64,000 bases of DNA from Carya illinoinensis (taxonomy: Eukaryota > Streptophyta > Magnoliopsida > Fagales > Juglandaceae), in contig NC_056752.1 in the NCBI RefSeq assembly GCF_018687715.1, forward strand, positions 47,533,501 to 47,597,500. Direction: 5' to 3'. Positions 30,826 through 43,126 of the stretch are shown here, in pieces (within the stretch, counting starts at the first letter, position 1; each line of letters begins with the position of its first letter). Both the position numbers and the translations under genes were made by a program. The notes beneath the pieces are model-generated. The model saw only the letters and a program-made list of their open reading frames with translations. It did no database searches and was not told the origin of the DNA.

Positions 30826-32652
30826 TCTTTCAGGTTGTCGGTCCCCAACTCAAAAACTTCTATTTGCTTTCTTTTTCTTGGGCAGCTTTCTTTATCCTCC
30901 TTTCTTCCTAATCCTCTTTCCGAACACCCTTTCAAGGAAGCTAAAGGGAAAATCCACAGAAAATCAGGATTTTCTCTTTAATGCCGCATTGGGATATAAT
31001 ATAGCCCGTCCGAGACTCCGAGATGTGGAAGGTTTCAATTTTCAAAGGAATTTAAGAAAAAATGGGTTTCACTTTTTCATATGCCCTTTTTGTTTTTTTA
31101 TTTGTGACTGCTAAAAGGTTCGTCAGGATGCTTTCTAGTTAGCTTTGAATCTTTACCCTTCAAAAGTATCTCAAAAAAAATTGAACGAAAAGGAATATTA
31201 CCACGTGATAAATAAACACAATTTTTTAAGCCCAAGGAAAATAATTTATATTTATTCACGCAACCATATGATAAGCTAATAAAATTTGTGCCTAAAGCTT
31301 CATGTAGAAGTCAAGATTTTCAATCTAATGTTGCTCATTATTTTGATATTGTTTAGTGTACATCAACCCTTTGTTCAATGTAAAGCATATCCCAATAGAT
31401 ATTTTGATATATACAGTCATTTTTACGTATTTTTTATATATTTTATTAAAATAATTATTTTTTTAAAAAAATGACACATCTAATCATATTAAAAAAATGT
31501 ATAAAGAATATATAAAAATAACTGCACGTAAAATTTCGTAGAATTTTTTATATTCAATTTTCTTGGCAAGCTGTTTCTGAGAATTATTATGTAGAACGCG
31601 GTTGAAACACTAAAAAGCTCTAAAGAGATTGGGTATGTGACGGCAGAATGCGATACCGGCTTGGGCATTTCGTATCCATTTGCTTTGCTGTGAGGTCCAA
31701 GGAGCAAGGCTTTTTAGTTTGGATTCTCACACGACAGTTAGTTGACATTTGACTAGATTCGACATCAATAGTACTTCAGCAACCTAGATATTAATACTGT
31801 TATCTAATCTATTGGCCGGTGGTGGGCGACAACGAACACCTTTCACTTTTCTTTCTCAAATGCACGGGTACCGTACAGAAGATAGAATATCATAAAGATT
31901 GCAAAGCCACCACAGTTCATCTTTCTCTGAAGAATTGAGGATGACACATAAAACGAAAACAGTAGCATCGTCGATTAATTCCTATGATGTTATGTTATTC
32001 AAAGCTGGGTACGCGCTTGACCCAGTTGGGAGGCATCCCCCCCATCATGGCCTTGGCTCTTTGGACAACCGGTTTCAATTACTAAGCTCAATGAAGGATA
32101 CATAACATGAATAAGAAGACAGGATCCATAAAGGTTTATTGCTAAATCACAAGTCTCGGATATGCTAAATAATGCTGCATGTGAGAGTGGAACCTTATCA
32201 GGCACACTCTACTCTGTCTTTCACTTTGACTAGGCTGACATCCTGAGCAATGTTATTAACCAAAGCAGAGTACAAATATTATAAACTCTTGATTGCTGAT
32301 AAAGCTTTACAAATATGCCCACACATAATGCTGCAAAATCGATATTTTCAGAAGGGCGAAAATTAGCAATGAACATCATTGAAACAGGAGATGGCCTTTC
32401 TCAGTGGTTAAGATTCTCCTATCTTTGGGTTTCGTGATGACTACTAAAAATATCATTTTAGAAGACGAAACAACCAATCGATGTTCATTATGTAGCAAAT
32501 TAGCAATCAGCATCATTACAACGGCAGTGTGCCAATACTGCACTACAGTTTAGAAGAACATATAATATGTCAGAAAGGAAAACAAAACTTATTTACCATG
32601 CAGATCCAACATCTAATGTATATAAGAAAGGGAAAGAGACCACAAGAGACAG
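30826..32652. other. Promoter region of the DprA-like gene and spacer to OEP37
   Basis: No coding exon is supported. The first few hundred bases should hold the promoter of the minus-strand gene starting at 30825. An AT-rich fold-back repeat lies at about 31410-31545. Confidence 0.5.
31410..31545. repeat. Fold-back MITE-like repeat, copy 1
   Basis: The ends are inverted: tacagtcatttttacgtat at left, and tatataaaaataactgcacg at right reads back as its complement. A related copy is at 57585-57745. Both share the core ccaatcatatta / ctaatcatatta. Confidence 0.6.
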
Positions 32653-35600
32653 TCATATGTCCCATCTCTTTTTGACCCGGAACATTAAGGCCGAAGATTT
32701 AATGTCATCTTGTGGCACCTGGAGCATGAATTGCACTTTCATCTTCAGTGGAGCTGTCTTTGCTTTACCACCTTCATCTCCAACCTGAAACCAGATCATT
32801 ATGAGTCCATGAAAAAAGTGAGGTACAATTTCCAAAGAAAACTTACGAATTTCCAGCAAATTTTAACAATTGATCCACGGCTGCAAAATTGATAGATACT
32901 TTGCTTCTAGGTACTTCCTACGCATTCCCAAAACTCTGCTTTGATAGCTTTCAGTGATGGATACAGTAAAAATGTTGAAAGCTGTCCAACTTTGTTTTTT
33001 ATACAAGTATAAAGCTGTCTAACTTTGTTATGAGCTAGTAACCAAAGGAAAGACAGTTTTGATAGAAAGCTAGAGCTTTACATCAGAATTGATAGACAAG
33101 TTACTGATGTCTTTTGATCATTTTAGTATCCTTTTTCAATAGGTTCGTCCAAGTATCTTTATGAGCACCCAAATAAAAGACAGTCTCAACCAACCATAAA
33201 GCTTTCTTTTTATGGGTACTTAAATAACCCAATGATCAAAAAACATCAGAAAAATATCTGCGAGTCCAAGATCCCAACACTATGTCTGGAGGGAGAGGAG
33301 GGAAGGTGAAATCCATATTTTTGAGAGGAAAGAAATATAGAGGGATCTCCACCTCCCCTATCCCACCCATTTACCAGTCCTTGTACTAAACATAGTGTAA
33401 TAGTGACTATTGAGGTCATGTCCCAACAAAAGAAAAGTAAGGCACAAGATTATATTAGACCCATTCTCTGAAAGGTTGAAAACCTCCCCTTCTCCCTCCA
33501 GCTGAAACCTTCCACCCCTCAACAGTATCTGGACAGAGGAAGGGAGAAGCCTACTCTCCTCGAACCAATCCCGTCACCTTGCTTTTTTTCCCCCATTTTT
33601 TTCCGTAGTTTTCTCTTTCCTTTTTGTAGTTCCCTTCTGCCACTCCTGTCCAATCTCCACTCCGTTTTCTCCTCTATTCCCCCCCCCCCCCCCCCCCCCT
33701 TTCGTCTTTCTCCTCCTTCCTCTCCATTGCCTTTTCTCTTCTTATTCTCTAATTTTCCCCATTTTGGTACACAATTTAGAGGCTAGATACACGATGGCCC
33801 ACCCACCAATAGCCTACATACACCCCATCATCAGCTCTGCCACTGCTTGCCATTTCCATGCCACTCACCACCCATTCTGCCAATGCATGACCGTCACATG
33901 CTGCCCTTCCTAAGCCTCTTTCAACCTCTATTTTGGATGCCAGCCTATTTTGGCTGATCACATGTTTGTCTACTGACCTTGTTTTTTTTTTTTTATTCCA
34001 TTTCTCCTTTTGTTTTCTTATTTTCTCTTTTTTATGAAGCTTTAAAACTCAGATCCGCAACCAACTGCCACCCATGTGCTTTGCTGAAAGTCTCCTTGTG
34101 TCCGGTCCACCAATTCCACCAATCGGATTAATCTTTTGGCCACTGTGAAAGTCACAGGCACGGGTGGTTTCCACATGCCACCGTGCTCTACTGCAGGACT
34201 TTTGCCTTTCCTATTTTCACGAGCTCCATGCTCTTAACTGCAATGTGGGACTGGGTTTCAACAGCTCCTCAGTTTGGTCTTCTACTGAATGTACTTTGCA
34301 GTAGTCCAACTCTGAACTATCTCAAAAATTGCTTTGGTGGTGATTTTATCTAGGCATTAGACCAAGAAAAATGAGACTGGAACAACAAGCCATTTCCAGA
34401 TTTATCAATTTTTATTTCTTTGCTGTGTTATATGGATTGGGTGTTTGTTGAGGTTCCCTCTCTCACCTTTTGTACTTGTTATTTTAATTAATTCCTATTT
34501 TCCAGTAGAGAAAAAAAGGCACTTACCCAAAGAGAAGCCCAACCAAGGCGCACCTCTGAATCATAACCAGCTTTAAACTTGAAGTCCTTGTCATATTTGT
34601 GCTTGTACACCGCACTCCAGAAGTTGGAATCAAAATTGTAAAAGTAGCTGGCCATTTATCAGAATAAATAACAATTTTTACAATCAAGCCGGAAATATTT
34701 GGATGAAGTAGAAGAACAGTAAAAAAAAATAAAGTCCAATGAGCAATACAGTAAAAAACCTGCAAGCATTCTCCAATGCCCTAAAAGATTTTGTATTTCT
34801 AACTTGTAGTGGACAGTTGCCATATATGGGCAATTCCTTGATGGGCTCTGGGTGCTAGAGATTTTGAGAGTTATCAACCCCTTTATGAGATGCATACTTA
34901 CTAAAATTAGAATATGAAGATTTTATACAGTATTCCAACATAAGCACCATCTTATCAGCTTGATTGCTAGCATATTAGTTAGATGTTTTTTTTGTATCCA
35001 GGTATATAATTGTGCACCTAGTGTGAGGATTCAGTTACAACGGATAAAATTAAACTAGAAGAGTACCTTTTTTTTTTTTTGAAGGAGGACGGCACCTCCA
35101 AAACTTTATTAAAGAAATCCTCACTCGTGGCGGAGGAATTCCATGGCAGAACAAACCAACCAACCAAAAAACCCAGCAAAATAAAACCGCCAACCGCCAA
35201 AACTAGAAGAGTACTTTTTTTGAGAAAAGTAAGAAAACTAGAAGAGTACTTGTCTAGCTGTTAATGAGACCAAAGGCATGAGCCACAGAGGGAAAAGTTT
35301 TTAGTAACTAGATGACAAGAGAGAGAGAGAGAGTCTTAAGTTCTAACCTCAATTTGTCTGAAGGACCAAACTGACGCTTGAATGCAAATGACAATGCATT
35401 TGAAGGTAGTGAGATGCTTGGGATATATGACATTTGCTCATCCTGCAGTACGTTCAAAAGTTCAATAACATGGTCCGAAAAATGGAAACAAGGAAAAGAT
35501 GGAAAAATAAACAGAGACCTAAATTCAAACAACTGCTCCATTATTCAGAAGAGACGCAGAATATCGCACTTCTAACCACCAGGCACTTGTATCACATGGA

Positions 35601-36971
35601 ATTTGTAAATAAAGTCAAATGAATTAAACGAAATGCAAACCTTGTAGGAGTATCTTAGTTTCAACTCTTCATCCCTGAATTGAGCCGTGCAGAGTCCATT
35701 CAGAATCTGGCTTTTTAGAATCCCATTTATAGACAATGTTCTCTTTACTTCCTCATCTTCTCTTTCCTCAACCGATACTTCACCGAGGGGAAATTTAAGA
35801 GTTGCTCTAGGCTGTAGAATTACGAAGGTAATCAACGCCCCCACAGCACCAACACTTCAAAACATGGCTAAAAATTAAAATGAGAAGAGACCGCAAGTTT
35901 TGCTAAGGATCATACTCACCATAGCAACAACTGGAACTAGAGATGACAATTCCAATGCATAGCCGGGATCGGCAAGGTTTGCAACCATCGAAAGCTCTCC
36001 TTGTTGTGCCTGGAAGTGTACGACATGTTTAAAAAATATCACAAAACTCAGAAATGGTTTACATAAATTACAGAATCCTAGAAAAACGAACCAAATTCAG
36101 CCGAAGAAGCATTACATGGAACAACAGTAATAAATATCACGCATATGTTTCTCTCATATAAAATATGAAAAATCCTCACAAAAAAGGGAAAAACCAAGGT
36201 TTAAACTTGAAAGCCCGGGACATGACATTCGCGTTAAATATGAAGAAGCTCTTAAACTGAACAATAATTTTCAATCAAATCATAACCAGATCCCTAGCAC
36301 GTAGAACAGTAGGTAAGAAATAGATATCTCCACATTTTCAATAAATATGAATAGTCAGCGTCTAAAACAAACCTTAGTCACACCAAATTCAATTGCGAGA
36401 AGAATTGAATCTTAAAACTAAACAAAATACACATCTCAAAACCACACAATAAAGACTTTACCGTCTCGGGTAAGATAGTAGAGTCAAGTAAAACCCAACC
36501 AAGCATCAAACTTTTTAAGAGTTTCATCAGAATGACTTAAAAAGAAACAAAACCCATCCCCCAAAACCACCCAACATTCCAGAAAACCAAAGTCCACTTT
36601 GGGAGGAGGGAGTGTTTTTGGACCTTGACATCATGGGCAGCTCTGAGCTGCAACCTGGGGCCAACCTCGAGGGAGGCCTTGAGAAGGGCATTCTGGTCCT
36701 CGACATCATAGTGGATGGAGAGGTGCTTGGAGATGAAGCTGACTTGAGGTTCGATTATATCACCATTAGTGTCGTTTTGGAAGGAGAACTTGAGCTTGGC
36801 GAGGGTGTTGAGGAACTTGCAAGAGATCTTGTGAAAGAAAATGGAACTGTCGCTATCAAACTCGGACGTTACTCTTATGGGCGGCCTCTCAGGGAAGGAG
36901 AACTTGGGTTTGGTCGGCGGCGGTGGTGGAGGTGGTAGTGGTATTGGTATTGGTGGAGGTTGTTGTGCCAT
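32653..36971 (-). CDS. OEP37: Outer envelope pore protein 37, chloroplastic
   Basis: A beta-barrel, cation-selective pore in the chloroplast outer envelope (known from pea and Arabidopsis). Six exons: 36971-36624, 36009-35920, 35811-35641, 35442-35348, 34647-34527, 32784-32653. They sum to 957 nt, 318 residues. The N-terminus is Pro-rich and free of a transit peptide, as expected for outer-envelope proteins. It is followed by RVTSEFDSDSSIFFHKISCK, LKASLEVGPRLQLRAAHDVK, SINGILKSQILNGLCTAQF, SYIPSISLPSNALSFAFKRQ, KHKYDKDFKFKAGYDSEVRL, and MKVQFMLQVPQDDIKSSALM, ending FRVKKRWDI. These alternating strands suit a beta-barrel. The start is the ATG at 36971. The frame stays open further upstream (to 36989) but has no ATG there. 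Confidence 0.93.
33679..33699. repeat. Poly(C) tract of 21 bases
   Basis: A C run in OEP37 intron 5, within a long C/T-rich stretch (about 33590-33770). The sense strand of OEP37 carries the G run. Confidence 0.85.
35067..35199 (-). mobile_element. Non-LTR element 3' tail in OEP37 intron 4
   Basis: On the minus strand it runs from ttggcggttggcggttttat to aataaagttttggaggtgcc and a poly(A) tail. It is flanked by a 15-bp duplication (aaactagaagagtac) at 35052-35066 and 35200-35214. A third copy of this motif at 35235-35249 suggests a second small duplication. The sequence is unlike the GTF3C5 LINE tails. Confidence 0.82.
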
Positions 36972-38589
36972 GTGGTTGGGGCTCGGCACAGTTGCTCTAC
37001 TTCTTTGTATGCTCTGTATCTGAAAATTAAATCACCTGTGAATCGGTGGAATCGGTGGGGAAGAGATAGAAAGAGAAAGTGGGTGAGTTTGGAACACATT
37101 GCATTCTTATTTTTATTAATTTAGATGTTTTGTATGCTTTGCATGATTTTTTGTGGCGGAAATGTAGATAGAGAATGTATGACTCATTTGCTTTGCTTCG
37201 ATAATTCAGATTTCATTTCCCTTTCCAAATCAGATGCATGTTTTCCAATAAAGGAAACAGAGAGGAAGAAAATTTTCATCCAACATACTTAATATGGCTG
37301 ACTATTGAATTATTCTGCTTACTTACCAGTTACCAATTTAATTTGTATTTTTTTGGCAACAACTTAGTAAAAAAATATGAACCCAAAATAATTTACTTGA
37401 TTCGTCAGACTATAATAAAATTATTGTTGTGGTTTTCATCTCATCTTGTATATTCTTAATTTATTTTAGTACATCAATAATTATAAGAAAAATCAAATTT
37501 TAAAATTTGAATTTATACAAGTCTCATTTAAAATTGGAAAATTTATAACTTAGCTTTATTAGCACATGCACAACCAACTAAATTAATAGAAGGGGCTCAT
37601 TTGTCATGTCCAGGGAGGTGATCCCACCTGCCCTTTTAGTCTTTGAAAAAATAAAAATAAAAAACCTAAATTAATAGGCCAGTTGCTGTCTTTAATTGAT
37701 GAGGCAAGTGGTATTAAATCTTAACCAGCCCCACATGTACTCGTAGACGAATTTCTATTTATTTATTTTAATAATTGCATGATACTTTTATAACTGTAAT
37801 TATCATTCTTCAAGACTAAATACCTTGCAAATTAAATATCTTTTCTAACTCAGTACTAGAATTGCGTGATCCAATTCACTGTGTGACAAGCAATACATAG
37901 GCATTATAACATCATCCGAAAAAGCAGATCACATAAATATCCAAACACATCTTATCTTTCATGCATTGTAATAGATCTCTCAAGCTATTCAAAATACAGT
38001 CGCTGAAGTTAGGAAAACTTGAATCGATGTTTATGGAGCTTTTACAAAATATGGTCCTAACACCAACCAAAACCATATATGTTCCTACTATAGTGGAGCA
38101 CTCGAATTTGTTTTGGGTTCCACGATTAGGTACACTGGAGAACTGCTTTTAAAAATCAGAATCCAAGAGGTGAGGCTACAGAGAGACGGACAAAGAGAGG
38201 TACATAATGAACAGTCAGTTCTACATTGCAATGTCATTTGTCCACTCACACTTACCTATACGGTATTGGTGACACCCCCGCTATTTATCCCCCCTCTATA
38301 CATTTAAAGAAAAAAAAAACAAAAGGAAGGGAAAAATGAAGACTATTTCGTATCATATCATAACCATCATCATCCGTGCTGGATTACATAAACAGACGGA
38401 AGCATTATACTTATACTGCTCACTTGACCACCCACTTTGAGAGTACAAACGATAGAAAGCCCTTGTAAAACCCTGCCATCAATGCACCAACGCCACGGGA
38501 GAAGACAGACAGTTCTCCTCCCAAGCATACACTTGCAGGCACAGATACTAGCAAACACTGCTTAAAAAAATATGTAGAATGCCAAGTAA
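36972..38589. other. OEP37 promoter and spacer to LARP6B
   Basis: AT-rich, with no supported exon. The first part should hold the OEP37 promoter and 5' UTR. The end near 38300-38589 should be the LARP6B 3' UTR. Confidence 0.5.
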
Positions 38590-41290
38590 TCAAGCATTAT
38601 TCACAGCAACTGGCTTTCCACGTCCCATTGCAAATCCTTTTGTGCCATCTGGCATTCGAGGCCCAGGAGGTTGCTTGGCTACAGTTGGTGGCTCAATATT
38701 GATTGTACTATTTGAAGGCGTTGTTCCCACATGATTTACACGATTGTTGACAGTATGGTGGTGGTATTGACCCCGCCCGCGTCCCTTGCCTCGGCCACGG
38801 CTACGACTTCTCTTCTGCCCACCATCCTTCTCATGAGCGTGCTCCTCTCCCTAAACCGAATAATTGAGAAGAATAAAAAAGTACTGTAATAACTAAAACT
38901 GTTTTTGGCTAATTCATTGGCACTTACTGTATGTTCATGCAAATGGACATCAGACTGTTGGTCATTAAACTCCAATTTTATCTCGTTTTGCTGCTGATCA
39001 TCTGTAGAAGTATCATCTCCCTCAAAGTTCACTTCCCCATCATGCCCCTTCTTCCCTCGCACTGAAGAAGGTTTTGACTGGGAATGGAAAATTTTTGAAA
39101 AGAAGCATCAATGGACTATTTCAGGAATTGGATAAATTGAAATTAGCATAGACATCAAACAGGCTCTATCAAACTTGACCTAGAATTGTTTCCAACTAAA
39201 ACAACTGCACCAGAAACTACAGGAACATACTCTAGATTTTGGGACCAACCAAGATTGCATATACAGTGTCGGATTTTCATGTATTCATTCATACACATGC
39301 CCACACTTGGTCACTCCTCTTGTTCAATTCCTGGATCTTAATGTTTGAATTAAATCATACATTTATTCCAGAAGGTATTCAGGTTGAGAAGGAAATTCTT
39401 TTTGCCAATAAACTGGCCGGCTATTTTTTATTTGTTAACAATTACTTTTGTTTTAGTTTTACATCGTAATATTTATTTACTTATTTTCTACCTTTTGGAG
39501 TGTATTAGTGAATACACCATCACTGACTCACAAACAAAGAACAAAGAAGAAAAATAATTCGATATTGACACATACAGTGCATCTATGCATTAAGCGGACC
39601 CTCAGGCCACTCCTCCAGTTCCCCTCATCATTTAGCTCTGCAACCTGCAAAAATAGGATTTAGACACGTGTATAACAAGCAAAGAGGAGATATTACTTTC
39701 ATATATCAGAAAACAAGAATACTCACTGCTTTCTCAGCCAGCTCAACAGATTCATATTCCACAAAAGCATGCCACTACATATAAAACAAAGGGTCACGTA
39801 TTTATTAGACTTTCACATTCAATTGATTATTGATTTAATAAAATCAAAATTGGAACTGCACTAATGCCAAATTACTTCATCGAGTGTGCTATCTTAAAAT
39901 CTTAACTTTAGATGATAGTCTATAGTAAATTATCATAGGTTCCTCCAACGACTTCGATTCATTCAACACTAGTGATCGTGTATGACAATTGGCAAGAGAA
40001 GACATTTCTACAAGGACCCGCTTGGATACTTAGAATATCTCAGTATAGCTGTGAATAGTAGTAAAATGATTTTGAATTAAGATGTTTTATTAGATTTTGG
40101 GAATGAGAAAAAAAAAATTGAATAAAAATATTATAAAGTTAAAAAATTGTTTGAATATAATTTTTTTTTTAATATAATTTTTTAATTTTACTTTTTTTTT
40201 TTTTAAATTTGAAAAAGTAGTTTTTTTCTTTTTTTTTTTGAAATTTGGAAAAGTTGTAATGATTAGGTAGTAATTATATGAAAAATTTGAAGATTTGGAA
40301 TTGAAAAATTTTGTGTTTTGAGTATTTTTGGCAAGGAAATATCTAAGAATACTTAAAAACAATCGTGTTGCCAAACAGACCCTAATAATTACATTAGCAT
40401 AACCAATGTACAATAACATTGGGATTTTCTATTTTTCTTACCTTTCTTTTTAAGGAATTTATAGAGACATGCATAATCGTAGCTCCATCTTTCAAAGTCC
40501 ACCATGTGCCGTGTTAGTAGCAATTACTAAGGCTATGATAGTGCCTCCATGATATTTATATTTGTTAGGAAATGGCATCAATGTAGTCAAAGCCAAAAAC
40601 AAATACAATTTCTGACTAACCCACTAAAAGTTAATGAGGACATACTACAAACTTTTTTTTTTTTTATTAGCACCAGGTGTCTAGAAACGGCATCCTAACT
40701 AATCTCAGGGGTGCACAGGCCCACAGTAAGGAGTTTTTCACAGGTGCATCTCAGGAAATTCAATGAAAAAATCCCCTAATTCGATTGCCCTTAGAGATTA
40801 TTTGCACCCAAGGGGATTTGAGATTTAGACCTGGAGGGAGCATACCCCCAAGCACAAGGCCTTTACCACTTGAGCCAACCCCTAAGGGTTAGGAAATATT
40901 ACAAACTTAACAATAGAACCATCAAAAATAACTTTCTCAAAGGCAGTGTGTCTGCTTGCATGCTTACCTTGTTAGTGAAATGCATACCATCAGATTTTCC
41001 TGATCTGGGTGCAGAAGAAGCTCCGCCATTGGAGGTTTGAGGCTGACAGGTACGAATTGTCTTCACACTACCAAAGGAAAAGTCAATACATTCTAATTTT
41101 ACTACTGACGAAAATTTTCCACAAGCAAGGGATTGGATTTTAACATTTTTCTAGTAGAAGTGTTCTTGGTACCTTCCCACAGCTGAAAAAACCTTCATTA
41201 GGTTTTGGTGGCAATGATCTTCAGGCAAGTTTTCAGCAACAACTATGCGAGACTGACAATGAAAATGAGTATTAGATGATGATGATGATG

Positions 41291-41329
<39 letters not shown>

Positions 41330-43126
41330 GTAAATGACAACAAAGCTCAGTTCTTGGGAAATTTAAGATCTAGCATCAAATTATACATTTAATGAATTAC
41401 ATGCAAGTTTAGAAAACAATCATTCAGAAAATGCTTGCCTTAAAGGGAATAGAAGAATATCATGAACAAAGAAGTTAGCCATCTTTAATGACAAGAAGTA
41501 AGTTCATTTTTTTTGACAGGGAACTCCGGAGACCGTGCAAACGCAACATATCTTTGCCCAGTTAAACCCCAAAAATAAGGTAAAATCATATGAAACAACA
41601 TAGAAAAGATAACCAACTTGCAACTCCTCCATATCCAACTCAGTCAAGGAATGCTGGCGTTTAACTTTCTTTCCATCATCACTAACTACCTGCAGAGCAT
41701 GAGGAAAATATTAGAAAAAGAGAATGATATGCAGCATAAATAAAAGTGACGTATGTGAAGCAAGAGTGTACAGATAAAAGTGAAGTATATGAAGCAAGTG
41801 GGTGCGGAGAAACTCACAAGCTTCGACGAGTTCCGCAAGACAATCGCCAGCTGGGAATGACTACTGATGAGAGCCTTGATCTTCTTGAAAGATGCAACAA
41901 CAGATATAGGCACTGTATATAGAGAGAGAGATTACTAGAAGGAATTTCAAATGGTTGGTTGACTTCCAAAACAGTAAGAGTTAAGCAAACTTCACATAGA
42001 TTAATACCCCGTTACAGTAACTTCACCAGAAACAGGAGAATTAAAAATGCGAACATGATTTTGAGGGTATTGGCGTTTGCAACTTGCAAGACTATTAAGA
42101 CGCAGCAGTTGCTATTGAGCAGGTATTATGGAAGAAATCATTTGTGCCGTAGAAAGCGGAGCAAGTGTACAATGGGGTTTCAAGCAAACGATTCCAACTG
42201 TATGATAGACGACTACAACTAGAATAAAGTAATTACCAAATCCTTCAGGATCTTTGTTAATGAACCTCATCAAATGGTCAGTTGTAGCCAAGTTTAGATC
42301 ACTGAAATAATACTCCACCTACAGATTGATATGTCATACAGAACGGTCAAAAGGCAAGATCCGAACCAAGGTGATAGAAAATATATGTAGCATTTCAACT
42401 ATTTAAATTATATACCAGAGTGTCACCAAAAACTGAGATAGAAATTGCACTTTCAAGGAAGTTTTAAGCAATTCCATTCAAATATACCACCCACGCAGTA
42501 TTACCTTTTCTCCTCTCCATAAAAAAAGGAGTAGAATGAAAACAAGATAATATACCGAAAGACGAATCGAAAATAACAAATATTAAAAGAACTAAAAAGA
42601 ATTAAAAAGCAGTTCGAAGTTGGTTCTGAATCCTCAGATCAGTGAAACTTCACGTCACCTGATTCAAGATCTTCTGAGTAGAGTCCTCAGAGAGCTTACT
42701 TTTCGAGGACGAAGTGGGACCGTGATCCGACACGATCTGAGCTTGGTGGTGATGGACTGCCACTTCTTGCTCTCCGCCAAAGACACAGCCACCGGCATAG
42801 TACTGATGATGAGGATGAGGATGGTACTGAACCGGAACGTGGTGAGGAGAATGATGGTGATGAACGGGGATCACGTGGCCGTGAATCGGTACATGAAACG
42901 ACGGCGGGGTAGGAGGAGGAGGAGGAGGAGGAGGAGGGACAAGGATACGGGGGGGTTGAGTGGAAGGCAGAGTGATAGGGACGAACTCGGGGGCCTGGGC
43001 GTTGAGTCGGCTGAACGAAACGTTACGGGACAGAGATGGATCGGAGGGAGACAAAGACGACAGGGAAGAATCCGGGACTGCAGGTTCCATGTTGATAGAA
43101 TCCGAGTTCAGAAGTAGTTGAGCCAT
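38590..43126 (-). CDS. LARP6B: La-related protein 6B, RNA-binding
   Basis: Ten exons: 43126-42659, 42318-42237, 41912-41818, 41689-41618, 41252-41173, 41067-40968, 39774-39727, 39644-39576, 39077-38928, 38850-38590. They sum to 1425 nt, 474 residues. The N-terminus is low-complexity, with a poly-Pro run and His-rich HGHVIPVHHHHSPHHVPVQY. The La motif (about residues 150-240) has QVEYYFSDLNLATTDHLMRF, then FVPISVVASFKKIKALI, then LRNSSKL. The RRM follows: RIVVAENLPEDHCHQNLMKV, then HAFVEYESVELAEKAVAELN. The tail has a basic RSRSRGRGKGRGRG block and a SUZ-C-type end, GPRMPDGTKGFAMGRGKP. Plant LARP6 proteins bind mRNA, and the B/C forms also contact poly(A)-binding protein. The B assignment rests on the tail and on OEP37 being the next gene. 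Intron 6 holds a SINE and a MITE. Confidence 0.92.
40013..40382. mobile_element. MITE-like insertion in LARP6B intron 6
   Basis: The left end ggacccgcttggatacttag and the right end ttgccaaacagaccc (reading back as gggtctgtttggcaa) form imperfect terminal inverted repeats. The internal part is almost pure A/T with long T runs. I could not define a clear target duplication. Confidence 0.55.
40653..40895 (-). mobile_element. tRNA-derived SINE in LARP6B intron 6
   Basis: On the minus strand the element starts with an A-box-like ggttggctcaagtggtaaag, has a weaker B-box-like region (ggtctaaatc), and ends in poly(A) (T run at 40653-40665). It is flanked by an 11-bp duplication, ata(c/t)tacaaac, at 40642-40652 and 40896-40906. 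The tRNA-like head argues against a LINE tail. Confidence 0.78.
41275..41330. repeat. (GAT)n(AAT)n microsatellite in LARP6B intron 4
   Basis: A run of gat units changes into a long run of aat/ata units. It is a simple trinucleotide repeat. Confidence 0.95.

Noticed and set aside
30680..31114. 144-residue plus-strand ORF with a Val run
   Set aside because: Antisense to the Thr-run transit peptide of the DprA-like gene. The upstream part is promoter sequence.
32380..32440. A-box-like text (ctcagtggttaagattctcc) resembling a tRNA or SINE head
   Set aside because: No B box, no poly(A) end and no target duplication, so it may be chance.
36612..36938. 108-residue plus-strand ORF
   Set aside because: Lies entirely antisense to OEP37 exon 1, and its composition is the mirror of that exon.
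40642..40906. Candidate tRNA gene
   Set aside because: No cloverleaf or acceptor stem. The A-box-like head plus poly(A) and duplication indicate a SINE.
42620..43117. 165-residue Arg-rich plus-strand ORF
   Set aside because: Antisense shadow of LARP6B exon 1. The Arg run is the complement of the poly-Pro codons.
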